64,000 bases of DNA from Fontisubflavum oceani (GTDB lineage Bacteria; Pseudomonadota; Alphaproteobacteria; Rhodobacterales; Rhodobacteraceae). Positions within the stretch are counted from its first letter, which is position 1. Each line of letters begins with the position of its first letter. Below are positions 51,913 to 61,516 of the stretch, in pieces. Location of the stretch: contig NZ_CP129111.1 of the NCBI RefSeq assembly GCF_030407165.1, positions 2,666,001 through 2,730,000 of the forward strand. Direction: 5' to 3'. The translations under genes were made by a program, and so were the position numbers. The notes under the pieces were generated by a model. That model was not told the origin of the DNA and did not search any database. It saw nothing but the letters and a program-made list of their open reading frames with translations.

Positions 51913-53487
51913 ATGAGCAGCACACCCCAATCCCGCCATCATGAGCGTCTGCTGATTATCGATTTCGGCAGCCAAGTCACGCAACTCATCGCCCGCCGTC
52001 TGCGTGAGCTGAATGTATATTGCGAGATCCACCCGTTTCAGGCTGTGACCGACGCTTTTCTGGACGCCTTCGCGCCGAAAGCCGTGATCCTGTCCGGTGG
52101 CCCCTGCAGTGTGATCGATGAAGGCTCGCCACGCCCGCCCGAGGCTTTGTTTGAGATGGGCGTGCCAGTCCTCGGCATTTGTTATGGTCAGCAGGTGATG
52201 ATGCAGATGCTGGGCGGCAAAGTCGAACGCGGCCATGGCACGGCCGAGTTCGGGCGCGCCTATGTGACACCTGAGGCGGAGCGCATTGATCTGCTCAATG
52301 GCTGGTTCCTGGATGCCAAGGAACAGGTTTGGATGAGCCATGGCGACCATGTCTCCGCCATCGCGCCCGGCTTTGAGGTTTATGGCACCTCGCCCAACGC
52401 GCCCTATGCGATCACCGCCGATCTCTCGCGCAATTTCTTTGCCGTGCAGTTCCACCCCGAAGTGCATCACACGCCCAATGGCAAAACCCTCTACGAGAAC
52501 TTTGTGAAACTGGCCGGGTTCTCCGGCGACTGGACCATGGGCGCTTATCGCGAGGAAGCGATCCGCAAAATCCGGGATCAGGTGGGCGACAAACAGGTGA
52601 TCTGCGCGCTGTCGGGTGGGGTCGATTCCAGCGTCGCTGCCGTGTTGATCCATGAAGCAATCGGCGATCAACTCACCTGCGTCTTTGTCGATCACGGGCT
52701 GTTGCGCCAGAACGAGGCCGATGAGGTCGTGGGCATGTTCCGCGATCACTACAACCTGCCGCTGATCCATGCGGATGAAAGCGCGCTGTTCCTGGATAAA
52801 CTCGAGGGCGTGAGCGACCCAGAGACCAAGCGCAAAATCATCGGCGGTCTCTTCATCGATGTGTTCCAAAAATACGCCGATCAGATCGAGGGCGCAGAGT
52901 TTCTAGCCCAAGGAACGCTCTACCCGGATGTGATTGAATCGGTGAGCTTCTCCGGTGGCCCCTCGGTGACGATTAAGTCGCACCACAATGTGGGTGGCCT
53001 GCCCGAAAAGATGGGCCTGAAACTTGTCGAGCCCTTGCGTGAGCTGTTCAAGGATGAGGTGCGCGCGCTCGGCCACGAGTTGGGCTTGCCCGCCAGCTTC
53101 ATCGGTCGCCATCCGTTCCCTGGCCCCGGTCTCGCCATCCGCTGCCCCGGAGAGATCACCCGGGCGAAGCTCGATATCCTGCGGAAGGCCGATGCGGTCT
53201 ATATCGATCAAATCCGCCGCCACGGTCTCTATGACGAAATCTGGCAGGCCTTTGTCGCGATCTTACCCGTCCGAACTGTGGGTGTGATGGGCGACGGGCG
53301 GACCTATGATTACGCCTGCGCCCTTCGCGCGGTGACCTCGGTTGATGGCATGACAGCGGATTACTATCCGTTTAGCCATGAATTCCTCGGCGAGACCGCG
53401 ACCCGGATCATCAATGAAGTCCCCGGCATCAATCGGGTGACCTATGACATCACGTCAAAGCCGCCGGGCACCATTGAGTGGGAATAG
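51913..53487 (+). CDS. guaA: GMP synthase (glutamine-hydrolysing)
   Basis: 524-residue enzyme converting XMP to GMP. The class I amidotransferase domain (nucleophile Cys in VLGICYGQQ, His/Glu in AVQFHPEVHHT), the PP-loop ATPase domain (CALSGGVDSSVAAVLIH) and the dimerisation domain ending DITSKPPGTIEWE are all present. I use ATG 51913 (MSSTPQ); an in-frame ATG at 51892 adds seven residues. A probable terminator follows 15 bp after the stop. Confidence 0.97.
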   Translation: MSSTPQSRHHERLLIIDFGSQVTQLIARRLRELNVYCEIHPFQAVTDAFLDAFAPKAVILSGGPCSVIDEGSPRPPEALFEMGVPVLGICYGQQVMMQMLGGKVERGHGTAEFGRAYVTPEAERIDLLNGWFLDAKEQVWMSHGDHVSAIAPGFEVYGTSPNAPYAITADLSRNFFAVQFHPEVHHTPNGKTLYENFVKLAGFSGDWTMGAYREEAIRKIRDQVGDKQVICALSGGVDSSVAAVLIHEAIGDQLTCVFVDHGLLRQNEADEVVGMFRDHYNLPLIHADESALFLDKLEGVSDPETKRKIIGGLFIDVFQKYADQIEGAEFLAQGTLYPDVIESVSFSGGPSVTIKSHHNVGGLPEKMGLKLVEPLRELFKDEVRALGHELGLPASFIGRHPFPGPGLAIRCPGEITRAKLDILRKADAVYIDQIRRHGLYDEIWQAFVAILPVRTVGVMGDGRTYDYACALRAVTSVDGMTADYYPFSHEFLGETATRIINEVPGINRVTYDITSKPPGTIEWE

Positions 53488-53501
53488 ATAAAGCGAAGAT
53501 A

Positions 53502-53547
53502 CCCTTTGCCCACGGCCCTGGGGGACGAAGCAGGCAAAGGGATTTTC
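53502..53547 (+). terminator. Probable terminator of guaA
   Basis: CCCTTTGCC (53502-53510) pairs with GGCAAAGGG (53533-53541), with a 22-base loop, and is followed by ATTTTC. The T run is short, so the confidence is moderate. Confidence 0.6.
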
Positions 53548-53793
53548 ATGTTGCGGGGCTGGAGCACCCCTGCAAAAGAACCTTCGTGCGAAACAAGTTA
53601 CCAAAAGGTTAACGCCGCGCGAGGATATTAATATTAGCGAAAAGCGGCTCTGAAGACAGTGGCGCTAATCTATCATTTTATCTGGGGTACGGCCCGGTCT
53701 GCAGACCCGTGGCAACGTGTGGCGGTCGAGGGTTCCCCGCATCGCGGGGGGCGTGAGACGCTGCGCCGCCCGACTCCCGCACAAATCCGAAGA
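53548..53793. other. Intergenic region between guaA and bamB
   Basis: No gene supported. It holds a CtrA-like site TTAC-N7-TTAA (53598-53612), an inverted repeat ATTAGCG (53633-53639) / CGCTAAT (53663-53669), and a GC-rich repeat at 53706-53780 that also occurs near 62960. No integrase or phage gene is present, although guaA ends are common integration sites. Confidence 0.5.
53706..53780 (+). repeat. GC-rich dispersed repeat, copy A
   Basis: Begins CCGTGGCAACG, continues with GAGGG-TTCCC and GGGGGGCGTGAGACG, and ends CGCCGCC followed by CTCCC-like sequence. The same order of blocks is found at 62960-63023. Both copies lie just downstream of a minus-strand gene end. Confidence 0.6.
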
Positions 53794-55137
53794 TCAGCGA
53801 TAGGCGTGCAGCCGCCCGTCTTCACTGACAACATAAAGCGTGCCTCCGGCGACCACAGGATTAGCCGCCGCCCCGCCACGGAGCGGTAAGGTTGACAACA
53901 AGTCCCCTGTCTCGGGCGAGAACATCCTGATTATGCCGTCACCCGACGCCACAACCAATTGCCCGCCGGCGAGCACCGGTCCGAAATGGGTGAACACGGC
54001 CTTCCGCCGCCGTTCGCGCTCGCGCACATAAAGCGGCAGTTCCACGCCCCAGATCCGCTCTCCGGTCTCGGCATCGACCCGTATCAGTTCGTTTCGATCG
54101 GACACGAAGAAAATGCTGTCGCCGGCTGGCATAACCGGTGAATAGGCGCCATCGGTTGCGGTCCAAATCCGGTTCCCCGAAGCAGCTTCGAGGGCAACCA
54201 CCCGGCCCGACTGATTGCCGGCATAGATGACATCGCCCTGGACCACGGGATCGCCGGTGATGTCGTTCAGGTTGTTATAGGCCACGCCGCGCCGAGACCC
54301 TGCAACAGTCGTTCCCCAGACCCGCACACCGGACAGCCGAAGGGTGGCGACCAACTCACCAGAGCCAAACGGGAACACAACCAAACGGTCGGTGATCGCG
54401 GGGGCGGCACCGCCTGTCAAAACCGCTCCCGTCGGCGCAGCGGGCAATTGCCAGCGGATGCGTCCATTCTCGGTATTGATCGCCCAGGCCTGGCTGTCGC
54501 GGCTCACGATATAGGCCGTGTTGTTATCAATTGTTGGCGTGGTGATCCCCGCGCCAAGACGCTGCCGCCACTGCACCGCGCCATCGGCAACGTTCAGAGC
54601 AACCAGTTCGCCATAAGCCGTGGTCGCATAGACAGTATCCCCCGCGACCGCCAAGGCCCCGCCAGACACATTGCCGCCGCGATCAAACCCTGGTGTCAGA
54701 TCAACCGACCAAAGCGGCGCGCCGCTCGTGGAGGTCGCCTGCAGGCCAGCCTGCGCATCCAGTGTGAAAATCCGGCTATCCGCGACAACCGGATCGGCCG
54801 TTATCCGCGCCCGGCGGCTGTTGCCCGTGCCGATATTTGTCGCCCAGAGTTCGACCGGCGTTGAGGCAAGCGCGGCATGCGGCGGCAAATTCTGAACATT
54901 CGCGCCGCGTTGAGGCCAATCGGCATTTGTTTCAACGGCGGCAAGGGTAATTGGCCGCGCCGCGTCGATTTCGTCAGACGCCGCTGTCTCGACCTCGGCC
55001 CCCTCCTCCACCGGCAAGCTGGCCGATAACGGCTCCCGCGTCCCGAAACGCTCACCTTCCAAAACCACTTCCCGGTCACAGGCCGCAAGCGCCGTAACCA
55101 GGCCGATCCCCAAAATTCCGATCCGGACTGTGCTCAT
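53794..55137 (-). CDS. bamB: Outer-membrane assembly lipoprotein BamB (PQQ-repeat beta-propeller)
   Basis: 447 residues: lipoprotein signal ending in ALAAC, a Glu-rich linker, then an eight-bladed PQQ-like propeller (WPQRGANVQN, LWSVDLTPGF, VALNVADGAVQWRQRLG, VVALEASGN-like EAASGNRIWTA, RVDAETGERIWGVELP). BamB supports BamA in folding outer-membrane proteins. ATG 55137 is chosen; the long in-frame extension to 55335 runs into the upstream gene. The der GTPase gene that often follows bamB is not here; guaA is convergent instead. Confidence 0.9.
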   Translation of the reverse strand: MSTVRIGILGIGLVTALAACDREVVLEGERFGTREPLSASLPVEEGAEVETAASDEIDAARPITLAAVETNADWPQRGANVQNLPPHAALASTPVELWATNIGTGNSRRARITADPVVADSRIFTLDAQAGLQATSTSGAPLWSVDLTPGFDRGGNVSGGALAVAGDTVYATTAYGELVALNVADGAVQWRQRLGAGITTPTIDNNTAYIVSRDSQAWAINTENGRIRWQLPAAPTGAVLTGGAAPAITDRLVVFPFGSGELVATLRLSGVRVWGTTVAGSRRGVAYNNLNDITGDPVVQGDVIYAGNQSGRVVALEAASGNRIWTATDGAYSPVMPAGDSIFFVSDRNELIRVDAETGERIWGVELPLYVRERERRRKAVFTHFGPVLAGGQLVVASGDGIIRMFSPETGDLLSTLPLRGGAAANPVVAGGTLYVVSEDGRLHAYR

Positions 55138-55174
55138 CTTGCCGTCTGCCCCTCTTACCCGTCGTCTCTGCCGA

Positions 55175-55948
55175 TCACTGGCTGGCCGCATCTTCGACCG
55201 CATCGTCGGAGCCGTTTTCATTATCCGACGGGCTTGTATCCTCTTCCATCGCTGGCGCGCTGTCATCCTCGACCGGTGCCGTTTCGACGGCATCACTCGG
55301 GTCGGCCAACACGGCACCTGCTTCCAGCGCCACAATCAACTGCATCGCGCGTTGTTGCAAGCGTAGCGTGGCTTGCGGGTCGTCTTGCGCCTGACGCAAG
55401 AGATCGATCCCCGCGTCGACATCTCCTTCGGAGAACCGGATATAAGCCTGCTGCTCCATCGCCAGGGCGCGATAGGGCGCGCCGGGCTGTGCCAAACGGT
55501 CCATTGTGGCCATGGCCATGCTCGGTTCCTCCGGCGACAGCATTTGTGCTTTCAACAGCGCCAAATCCCGATAACGCCGGGCAAGATCGGTGTTACCCGC
55601 CAAGGCGCGAAGCCGGGCCGCCGCCGCTTCAGCCCCCTCGCCCGCTTCTTCACCCGCCTGCAACAGGGCCAACACGATTTCCGCCTCTGGCGTCTCCGCA
55701 GGCACCTCGGCCAGCGCGGCGAGGCGCGCATCGGCATCATCATTGTCAAAGGCCGTCAGAAGCGTATCGCCAAAGGCTTCCGCCCGCTGCGTGTCTTGCG
55801 CATTGCGGTATTCATTCCAAGCAGCACCGCCGACCAAAATCAAAATCGCCAGGGCGGCGACCCAGCCCCATTTTTTGAGAATACGGAACAGCCGCTCACG
55901 GCGGACTTCTTCGCTGACCTCGTCGATGAAACTGTCCGTATTGGCCAT
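55175..55948 (-). CDS. Single-pass membrane TPR protein (YfgM-like)
   Basis: 257 residues: cytoplasmic N-terminus with EVSEEVRRERLFRILKKWGW, one membrane helix (VAALAILILVGGAAW), helical repeat region in the periplasm, and a disordered acidic tail (PSDAVETAPVEDDSAPAMEE). This is the layout of YfgM, a partner of SecYEG and periplasmic chaperones usually encoded next to bamB, as here (37 bp upstream). Confidence 0.85.
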   Translation of the reverse strand: MANTDSFIDEVSEEVRRERLFRILKKWGWVAALAILILVGGAAWNEYRNAQDTQRAEAFGDTLLTAFDNDDADARLAALAEVPAETPEAEIVLALLQAGEEAGEGAEAAAARLRALAGNTDLARRYRDLALLKAQMLSPEEPSMAMATMDRLAQPGAPYRALAMEQQAYIRFSEGDVDAGIDLLRQAQDDPQATLRLQQRAMQLIVALEAGAVLADPSDAVETAPVEDDSAPAMEEDTSPSDNENGSDDAVEDAASQ

Positions 55949-56120
55949 AAAAGACGCCTCATTTTTTGCCGCTTTGGGGCGGAATTGACCGCTTGTGCCC
56001 TCTTACCGCGAAGCAACCGGGGTGAACAAGGGGCGGCGCATGCGGATTGCCTCATTCTGGCCCTTTGGCATCCATATGGCAGGAGTGTTTCCAATCCTTG
56101 CTGAACTGGTTCGTTCAATC

Positions 56121-56165
56121 TTGCACCGAGCCCCGGAAATAACTAATCTAAACGGAGCGGTTTAG
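56121..56165 (+). promoter_or_regulatory. Promoter with palindromic operator of the RND efflux operon
   Basis: TTGCAC (56121-56126), 17-bp spacer, TAATCT (56144-56149). Overlapping the -10 and start is the palindrome CTAAAC (56148-56153), GGAGCG, GTTTAG (56160-56165), which fits TetR/AcrR-type operators. No regulator gene is adjacent, so the repressor would be encoded elsewhere. Confidence 0.6.
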
Positions 56166-56230
56166 CGTAGTGCACTTTAGATCGCCGCGAACAGGATATC
56201 GCCTGTCGGCAGCAGGCAAGCGAGGCTTTG

Positions 56231-57490
56231 ATGAAGATATTTCCGATTGTGACCGCAGTTATTGTCTGCGCGGTCCTCTATATGGTCATTTTGGAACGCG
56301 ATAGGTTGGTTGAATTTGCAGCCGGTTTCTCTGCTGATCCTGCGGAAGATGCGGCGACCGGCGACATGGCGGAGGACGCCGAAACCCTTGAAATCGCGCC
56401 TGATGAAACGGGCGCGCATGTCGTGCATGTGGTGGCCCGGCGCAGCGAATCCGCGATCGCCGAAAACGCCGTGCGCCTGCGCGGACGGACGGAGGCGCTT
56501 CGTCAAGTCAATGTGCAGTCCGAGACATCGGGGTTGATCATTTCGCCACCAATCCGCGCCGGTGCCTTCGTCGAGGCCGGGCAATTGATGTGCGAGATCG
56601 ATATGGGCACGCGCGGCGCCGCCTTGGCCGAAGCCGAAGCGCGGCTCGCCGAGGCGCAATCGCGCCTACCGGAGTCCGAAGCCCGCCTCGCCGAATCCCG
56701 AGCGCAGTTGACGGCGGCTGAGATCGACAACAATGCGGCCTCTCGGTTGAGCGAAAGTGGCTTTGCATCGGAGACCCGCGCGGCAACCACGGCCGCCACC
56801 GTGTCGGCGGCCGTTGCTGCCATTCAATCGGCAGAAGCCGGTGTGGAAGCCGCGCGCAGTGGCATCCGCTCGGCGGAGGCCGGTGTTGATCAAGCCCGCG
56901 AAGAAATCTCACGGCTGCAGATTCGCGCACCTTTCGAAGGCCTGCTGGAAAGCGATACGGCCGAGTTGGGGTCGCTGATGCAACCCGGCGCGCTTTGCGC
57001 CACGGTGATACAGCTTGATCCGATCAAACTGGTCGGCTTTGTGCCCGAAGCCCAGGTGGACCGCGTCGAAATCGGTGCGCCGGCTGGCGCGCGTCTGGCC
57101 AGTGGACGGGAAGTCCAAGGTGAGGTGATTTTCCTGTCCCGGTCCGCCGATCTGCAGACCCGGACATTTCGTGTGGAAATCGAGGTGGACAATGCTGACC
57201 TGGCCATCCGAGACGGCCAAACTGCTGATATTCTGATTTCGACCGACGGTATCCCGGCCCATTTGCTGCCGTCTTCGGCCCTGACATTGAACGACGCCGG
57301 TGCGCTCGGCGTTCGTGTTGTGACCGAAGAGACCGAAGCACTGTTCATGCCGGTTACGATGTTACGCGACACGGCACGTGGCGTGTTGTTGACCGGATTG
57401 CCGGATCAGGTGGATGTCATCACCGTCGGCCAGGAATTCGTCACCGATGGCGTCGCCGTCGAGGTGACATATGAGGAGCTCACCCAATGA
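56231..57490 (+). CDS. RND efflux periplasmic adaptor (membrane fusion protein)
   Basis: 419 residues. One N-terminal hydrophobic anchor (FPIVTAVIVCAVLYMVIL), then barrel-sandwich hybrid (QVNVQSETSGLIISPP and QIRAPFEGLLESD), a long Ala/Glu-rich alpha-helical hairpin (AEAEARLAEAQSRLPESEAR and its mirror), beta-barrel (LVGFVPEAQVDRVEIGAPAG) and membrane-proximal domain. It links the inner-membrane pump to an outer-membrane channel. It overlaps the permease gene by 4 bp. There is no outer-membrane factor gene in the operon. Confidence 0.9.
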   Translation: MKIFPIVTAVIVCAVLYMVILERDRLVEFAAGFSADPAEDAATGDMAEDAETLEIAPDETGAHVVHVVARRSESAIAENAVRLRGRTEALRQVNVQSETSGLIISPPIRAGAFVEAGQLMCEIDMGTRGAALAEAEARLAEAQSRLPESEARLAESRAQLTAAEIDNNAASRLSESGFASETRAATTAATVSAAVAAIQSAEAGVEAARSGIRSAEAGVDQAREEISRLQIRAPFEGLLESDTAELGSLMQPGALCATVIQLDPIKLVGFVPEAQVDRVEIGAPAGARLASGREVQGEVIFLSRSADLQTRTFRVEIEVDNADLAIRDGQTADILISTDGIPAHLLPSSALTLNDAGALGVRVVTEETEALFMPVTMLRDTARGVLLTGLPDQVDVITVGQEFVTDGVAVEVTYEELTQ

Positions 57491-60400
57491 CAGGCCTTGT
57501 CGATTGGGCCGCCTCGCGCGCCCGAATGGTGATTGCCTTTGTGGTCCTCTCCCTGACCGTCGGGACCGCGGCTTATGTTGGCCTTCCGAAAGAGGGCGAA
57601 CCGGATATCGACATTCCGGGCCTCTTCGTCTCGGTCCCCTTCCCCGGCATTTCGGCGGAAGATAGCGAGCGGCTTCTAATTCGCCCGATGGAGGCGGAAT
57701 TCCAGGATCTTGATGGGTTGGACTCGATCAACGCGACAGCGTCTGAAGGGTTTGCCGGGATTTTCCTGGAATTTGAATTTGGCTGGGACAAATCCGCGAC
57801 CATCGCCGATGTGCGCGACGCGATGGGGCGCGCCGAGGGCGAATTCCCCGCTGGATCGGAGAATTGGCAGATCTCTGAGATCAACTTCTCCGAATTCCCG
57901 ATCATCATCGTGGCGCTTTCGGGGGACGCGCCCGAACGGACCTTGCTGCGACTGGCCAATGAGATGCAGGATCGGTTGGAAGCGCTCTCGCCGATCCTAG
58001 AGGCTGGCTTGGCCGGTGATCGGCAAGAGATGCTGGAGGTCATCATCGATCCGCTGGCGCTCGAGGCCTACAACGTCACCGCCGCCGATCTGATCAACGC
58101 CGTGGTCAACAACAACCAGTTGATTGCCGCAGGCGAGGTGGAAACCGAGTCCGGGGCGATCTCCGTTAAAATTCCGGCGAGTTTCGATGGCGTCGAGGAT
58201 GTCTATGACCTGCCGATTTCGGTGAATGGCGATCGGGTCGTCACGCTTGGCGAGTTGGCCGATATTCGGTTGACCTTCGAAGATCGCGCCGGCACGGCCC
58301 GGTTCAATGGCGAAACGACCGTTGCGCTGCAAGTGGTCAAGCGCCAGGGCTTCAATATCATCGACACCGCCGCGTTGGTCCGTGCAGAGGTGGAAGCCGT
58401 GCGCGCATCCTGGCCGATTGAGCTGCAAGACTCGGTGCGGGTCTCGGCGACACTCGATCAATCCGTGACCGTCGGCAGCATGGTGCGCCAGCTGGAAGGT
58501 TCGGTCCTGACCGCCATCGCGCTGGTGATGATCGTGGTTCTGGCAGCACTTGGCACACGTTCGGCGCTTTTGGTCGGATTTGCGATCCCGACCTCGTTCC
58601 TGCTCTGCTTTATCCTGCTTGGGATCATGGGGATCGCGATTTCGAATATCGTGATGTTCGGCTTGATCCTTGCTGTGGGCGTGCTGGTCGATGGCGCGAT
58701 TGTGGTCGTGGAATATGCCGATAAACGGCTAAATGCCGGCGCGCGCCCGATGCAAGCCTATACCGATGCGGCCAAGCGTATGTTCTGGCCGATCGTGTCG
58801 TCCACCGCGACGACGCTGTGCGCCTTCCTGCCAATGCTGTTCTGGCCCGGTGTCCCAGGCGAGTTCATGGGGATGTTGCCGGTTACGCTGATCTTCGTGC
58901 TCTCGGCCTCTCTGATTGTGGCACTGATCTACCTGCCGGTTCTGGGCGGTGTGGCGGCGCGGTTCACACGTGTTGTTGAGCGCGGGACTGCCTTGGTTTC
59001 CGCTTTGATCCCTTGGTATGCCGTGCGCCTCGCCGTGACCATTGCGGTCGGGTACGGCATGTTTATGGCCGCGATGATCACGATCAATCCGGGCATTCTC
59101 ATTGAGCAAGATCCCGATACATCGGCCCTCATCGCGATGCTTCCGGGTGCGGTCTTGTTCGTGCTCGCCTCGGCGTTGATGTCGGTCTTCATCGGATCGA
59201 TACAGATCACCCGCGCACCACGCCCGGTTCAGGCCGGGTATCGCCGAACACTCTTTGGATCGTTCATCCACGCCATCGTCGGCAATCCATTTATGCCCTT
59301 GGTCATGATCGTCCTGGTCGGAGCGTTCGTGGTCGGTGTGTTTTTATACTACAATGAAAACGGAAACGGCGTGGAATTCTTCGTTGAAACAGAGCCGGAG
59401 AACGCGGTCGTCTATGTTAGAGCGCGCGGCAACCTGTCGGTCGGCGAGATGGACGCGCTTGTGGCCCAAGTCGAAGAGATCGTGTTGGAGGCAGAAGGTG
59501 TGCGTGATGTCTTCGCTTTCTCCGGCGATGGCGGGTTGAACAACAACACTGGCGGCGCCGCCGCCCCTGCCGATACCATTGGTCAGGTGCAGATGGACCT
59601 CGAACCGTGGGGTACCCGGGAAGACGGCAATGTGATCCTCGATCGATTACAGGTCGAGTTGGACCGGATCCCAGGTATCGAAACGGAAATCTTTGAGCAG
59701 GCGCAGGGCCCTGCCGATGGCAAGCCGGTCAGTCTTCGCCTGTCCGGCGATGACTGGGATGAGTTGCAAGACGCCACCCGGATCGCCCGGGCGTATTTCG
59801 AGGACCTGCCCGGACTGACCCTTGTGGAAGACAGTCTGCCGCTCCCCGGCATCGATTGGCAGATCAATGTCGATGTTGAGGCGGCGGGCCGCTACGGTGC
59901 CGATGTCGCCACCGTCGGCGCGATGGTGCAGCTGATCACCCGTGGCATCCTGCTCGACACGATGCGTGTGCCAACTTCGGATGAAGAGATCGATATTCGG
60001 GTGCGCTTCCCTGATGAAGCGCGCGTGCTGTCGACCCTCGACACACTCCGTGTCCGGACCTCAGACGGGCTCATCCCGCTGTCGAATTTCGTCACCTATG
60101 AGCCGACGCCGCAACTGGCCACGATTGAGCGCATCGACCAAAGCCGGGTCTTCGACGTGAAGGCCGATGTGCTGACGGGTCTTTCTCGTGTTGATACAGC
60201 GGATGGCGATACCTTAGGCCTCATCCAAGCTGTACCGGAGGGCGCGAGCGCGGAGCTGACGGGTTCCGATGGGACAGGGTATCGGATTTTTGTTCTTTCT
60301 GCCGATGTGGCCGCTGCTGATGTGATTAACGGGGTTGAGACCGGCGATCTTTCCCTGACACCTGTGAACGCCAACGAGCGGATCGCAGAGATCACCGAGT

Positions 60401-61284
60401 GGCTCGAAGCAGAGGCCCCCTTCCCGAACTCCGTCAACTGGGAATGGGCCGGCGACCAGGAAGAGCAACAGGAAAGTCAAGCGTTCCTAGCGCAGGCCTT
60501 CCTGGGGGCCCTTGGCCTGATGTTCATCATCCTTCTGGCGCAGTTCAACTCGGTCTATAACGCTGTGCTGGTTTTGATGGCCGTGGTTTTGGCCACAACC
60601 GGTGTCTTGATCGGCATGTTGATCCGGGATCAAACCTTCTCGATCATCATGACCGGGACTGGGATCGTCGCCTTGGCCGGGATCGTGGTGAACAACAATA
60701 TCGTTCTGATCGATACCTATCAGGAGTATGCCCGTTACATGCCGCGTCTTGAGGCAATCATACGGACGGCCGAGGCTCGGATTCGTCCGGTTCTGTTGAC
60801 CACGATCACCACCATAGCGGGTCTAACGCCGATGATGTTTGGCGTTAGCCTCGATTTCGGTGCTGGCGGCTATACGATCGATAGCCCGACGGCGCTCTGG
60901 TGGAAGCAACTCGCGACAGCCGTGGTCTTCGGCCTTGCTGTTGCAACCGTGCTAACCCTGGTCTTCACACCGTCACTCCTGGCCCTCAGGGTTTGGTCGG
61001 GAACGATTGCGATGTGGAGCGGGCGAGCGCTTGGACGTTTGGGCGCGAATACGATGAGCCGCCGGGCGCAGGACTGGTCTCTGGCCCGCGCCGCAAACCA
61101 CACATATGATCCGATGATCCTCTGGGAAACGGCGTCAGAAGCCGCCGGTGCGGGCGGCGAAGATGACGGTCCAATGGCGGCCCCGGCCGCGTCGACCAAA
61201 ACAAAAGCCGCAGACACATCGGTCGAGCCATCCGAAGAGGACGCCGCCCCAACGGGTCGTCCACCCCTTCGGGCCGCAGAGTAA
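57487..61284 (+). CDS. RND efflux transporter permease
   Basis: 1265-residue inner-membrane pump with the 12-helix RND topology. Early blocks are GEPDIDIPGLFVSVPFPG and LIRPMEAEFQDLDG. Transmembrane blocks are LGIMGIAISNIVMFGLILAVGVLVDGAIVVVEYAD and ITTIAGLTPMMF. The protein is longer than AcrB (about 1050), with extra membrane and soluble segments between the halves and a polar low-complexity tail of some 60 residues. Substrate unknown. It is co-translated with the adaptor gene. Confidence 0.92.
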   Translation: MTGLVDWAASRARMVIAFVVLSLTVGTAAYVGLPKEGEPDIDIPGLFVSVPFPGISAEDSERLLIRPMEAEFQDLDGLDSINATASEGFAGIFLEFEFGWDKSATIADVRDAMGRAEGEFPAGSENWQISEINFSEFPIIIVALSGDAPERTLLRLANEMQDRLEALSPILEAGLAGDRQEMLEVIIDPLALEAYNVTAADLINAVVNNNQLIAAGEVETESGAISVKIPASFDGVEDVYDLPISVNGDRVVTLGELADIRLTFEDRAGTARFNGETTVALQVVKRQGFNIIDTAALVRAEVEAVRASWPIELQDSVRVSATLDQSVTVGSMVRQLEGSVLTAIALVMIVVLAALGTRSALLVGFAIPTSFLLCFILLGIMGIAISNIVMFGLILAVGVLVDGAIVVVEYADKRLNAGARPMQAYTDAAKRMFWPIVSSTATTLCAFLPMLFWPGVPGEFMGMLPVTLIFVLSASLIVALIYLPVLGGVAARFTRVVERGTALVSALIPWYAVRLAVTIAVGYGMFMAAMITINPGILIEQDPDTSALIAMLPGAVLFVLASALMSVFIGSIQITRAPRPVQAGYRRTLFGSFIHAIVGNPFMPLVMIVLVGAFVVGVFLYYNENGNGVEFFVETEPENAVVYVRARGNLSVGEMDALVAQVEEIVLEAEGVRDVFAFSGDGGLNNNTGGAAAPADTIGQVQMDLEPWGTREDGNVILDRLQVELDRIPGIETEIFEQAQGPADGKPVSLRLSGDDWDELQDATRIARAYFEDLPGLTLVEDSLPLPGIDWQINVDVEAAGRYGADVATVGAMVQLITRGILLDTMRVPTSDEEIDIRVRFPDEARVLSTLDTLRVRTSDGLIPLSNFVTYEPTPQLATIERIDQSRVFDVKADVLTGLSRVDTADGDTLGLIQAVPEGASAELTGSDGTGYRIFVLSADVAAADVINGVETGDLSLTPVNANERIAEITEWLEAEAPFPNSVNWEWAGDQEEQQESQAFLAQAFLGALGLMFIILLAQFNSVYNAVLVLMAVVLATTGVLIGMLIRDQTFSIIMTGTGIVALAGIVVNNNIVLIDTYQEYARYMPRLEAIIRTAEARIRPVLLTTITTIAGLTPMMFGVSLDFGAGGYTIDSPTALWWKQLATAVVFGLAVATVLTLVFTPSLLALRVWSGTIAMWSGRALGRLGANTMSRRAQDWSLARAANHTYDPMILWETASEAAGAGGEDDGPMAAPAASTKTKAADTSVEPSEEDAAPTGRPPLRAAE

Positions 61285-61502
61285 ACGGCACAGACCATGG
61301 GTGCAGGCCGTCTTCGCTTTGCGCCCATGGTCCAGTTTCCGGCTCGTGGACAATGATATATACGGTTCTTGCCTGACGATTGAGAACCTCGTCGGCGTCG
61401 CATCTCTGTCTTCGAACCGTCAAAAACGTCCAACGCGCCACCTCACAGGAACGGCAGCTTTCCTTGTTGTCACCGGGGATCAAGCTGACTACGCTTGGTT
61501 CC
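61285..61502. other. Non-coding stretch between the RND operon and the MFS leader
   Basis: Directly after the permease stop is a 12-bp hairpin GACCATGGGTGC (61293-61304) / GCGCCCATGGTC (61321-61332) with one G-T pair and no T run, which may mark the 3' end of the RND mRNA. A weak promoter TTGTTG-N17-GACTAC lies at 61464-61492. No coding frame is supported. Confidence 0.45.
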
Positions 61503-61516
61503 AAAGGAGTTAGACC

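Noticed and set aside
53488..53793. Genomic island or prophage at the 3' end of guaA
   Set aside because: guaA ends are common integration sites, but no integrase, attachment repeat or phage gene is present and bamB follows directly.
53659..53889. Small plus-strand open frame after guaA
   Set aside because: It overlaps the 3' end of bamB and the dispersed repeat, with no family match.
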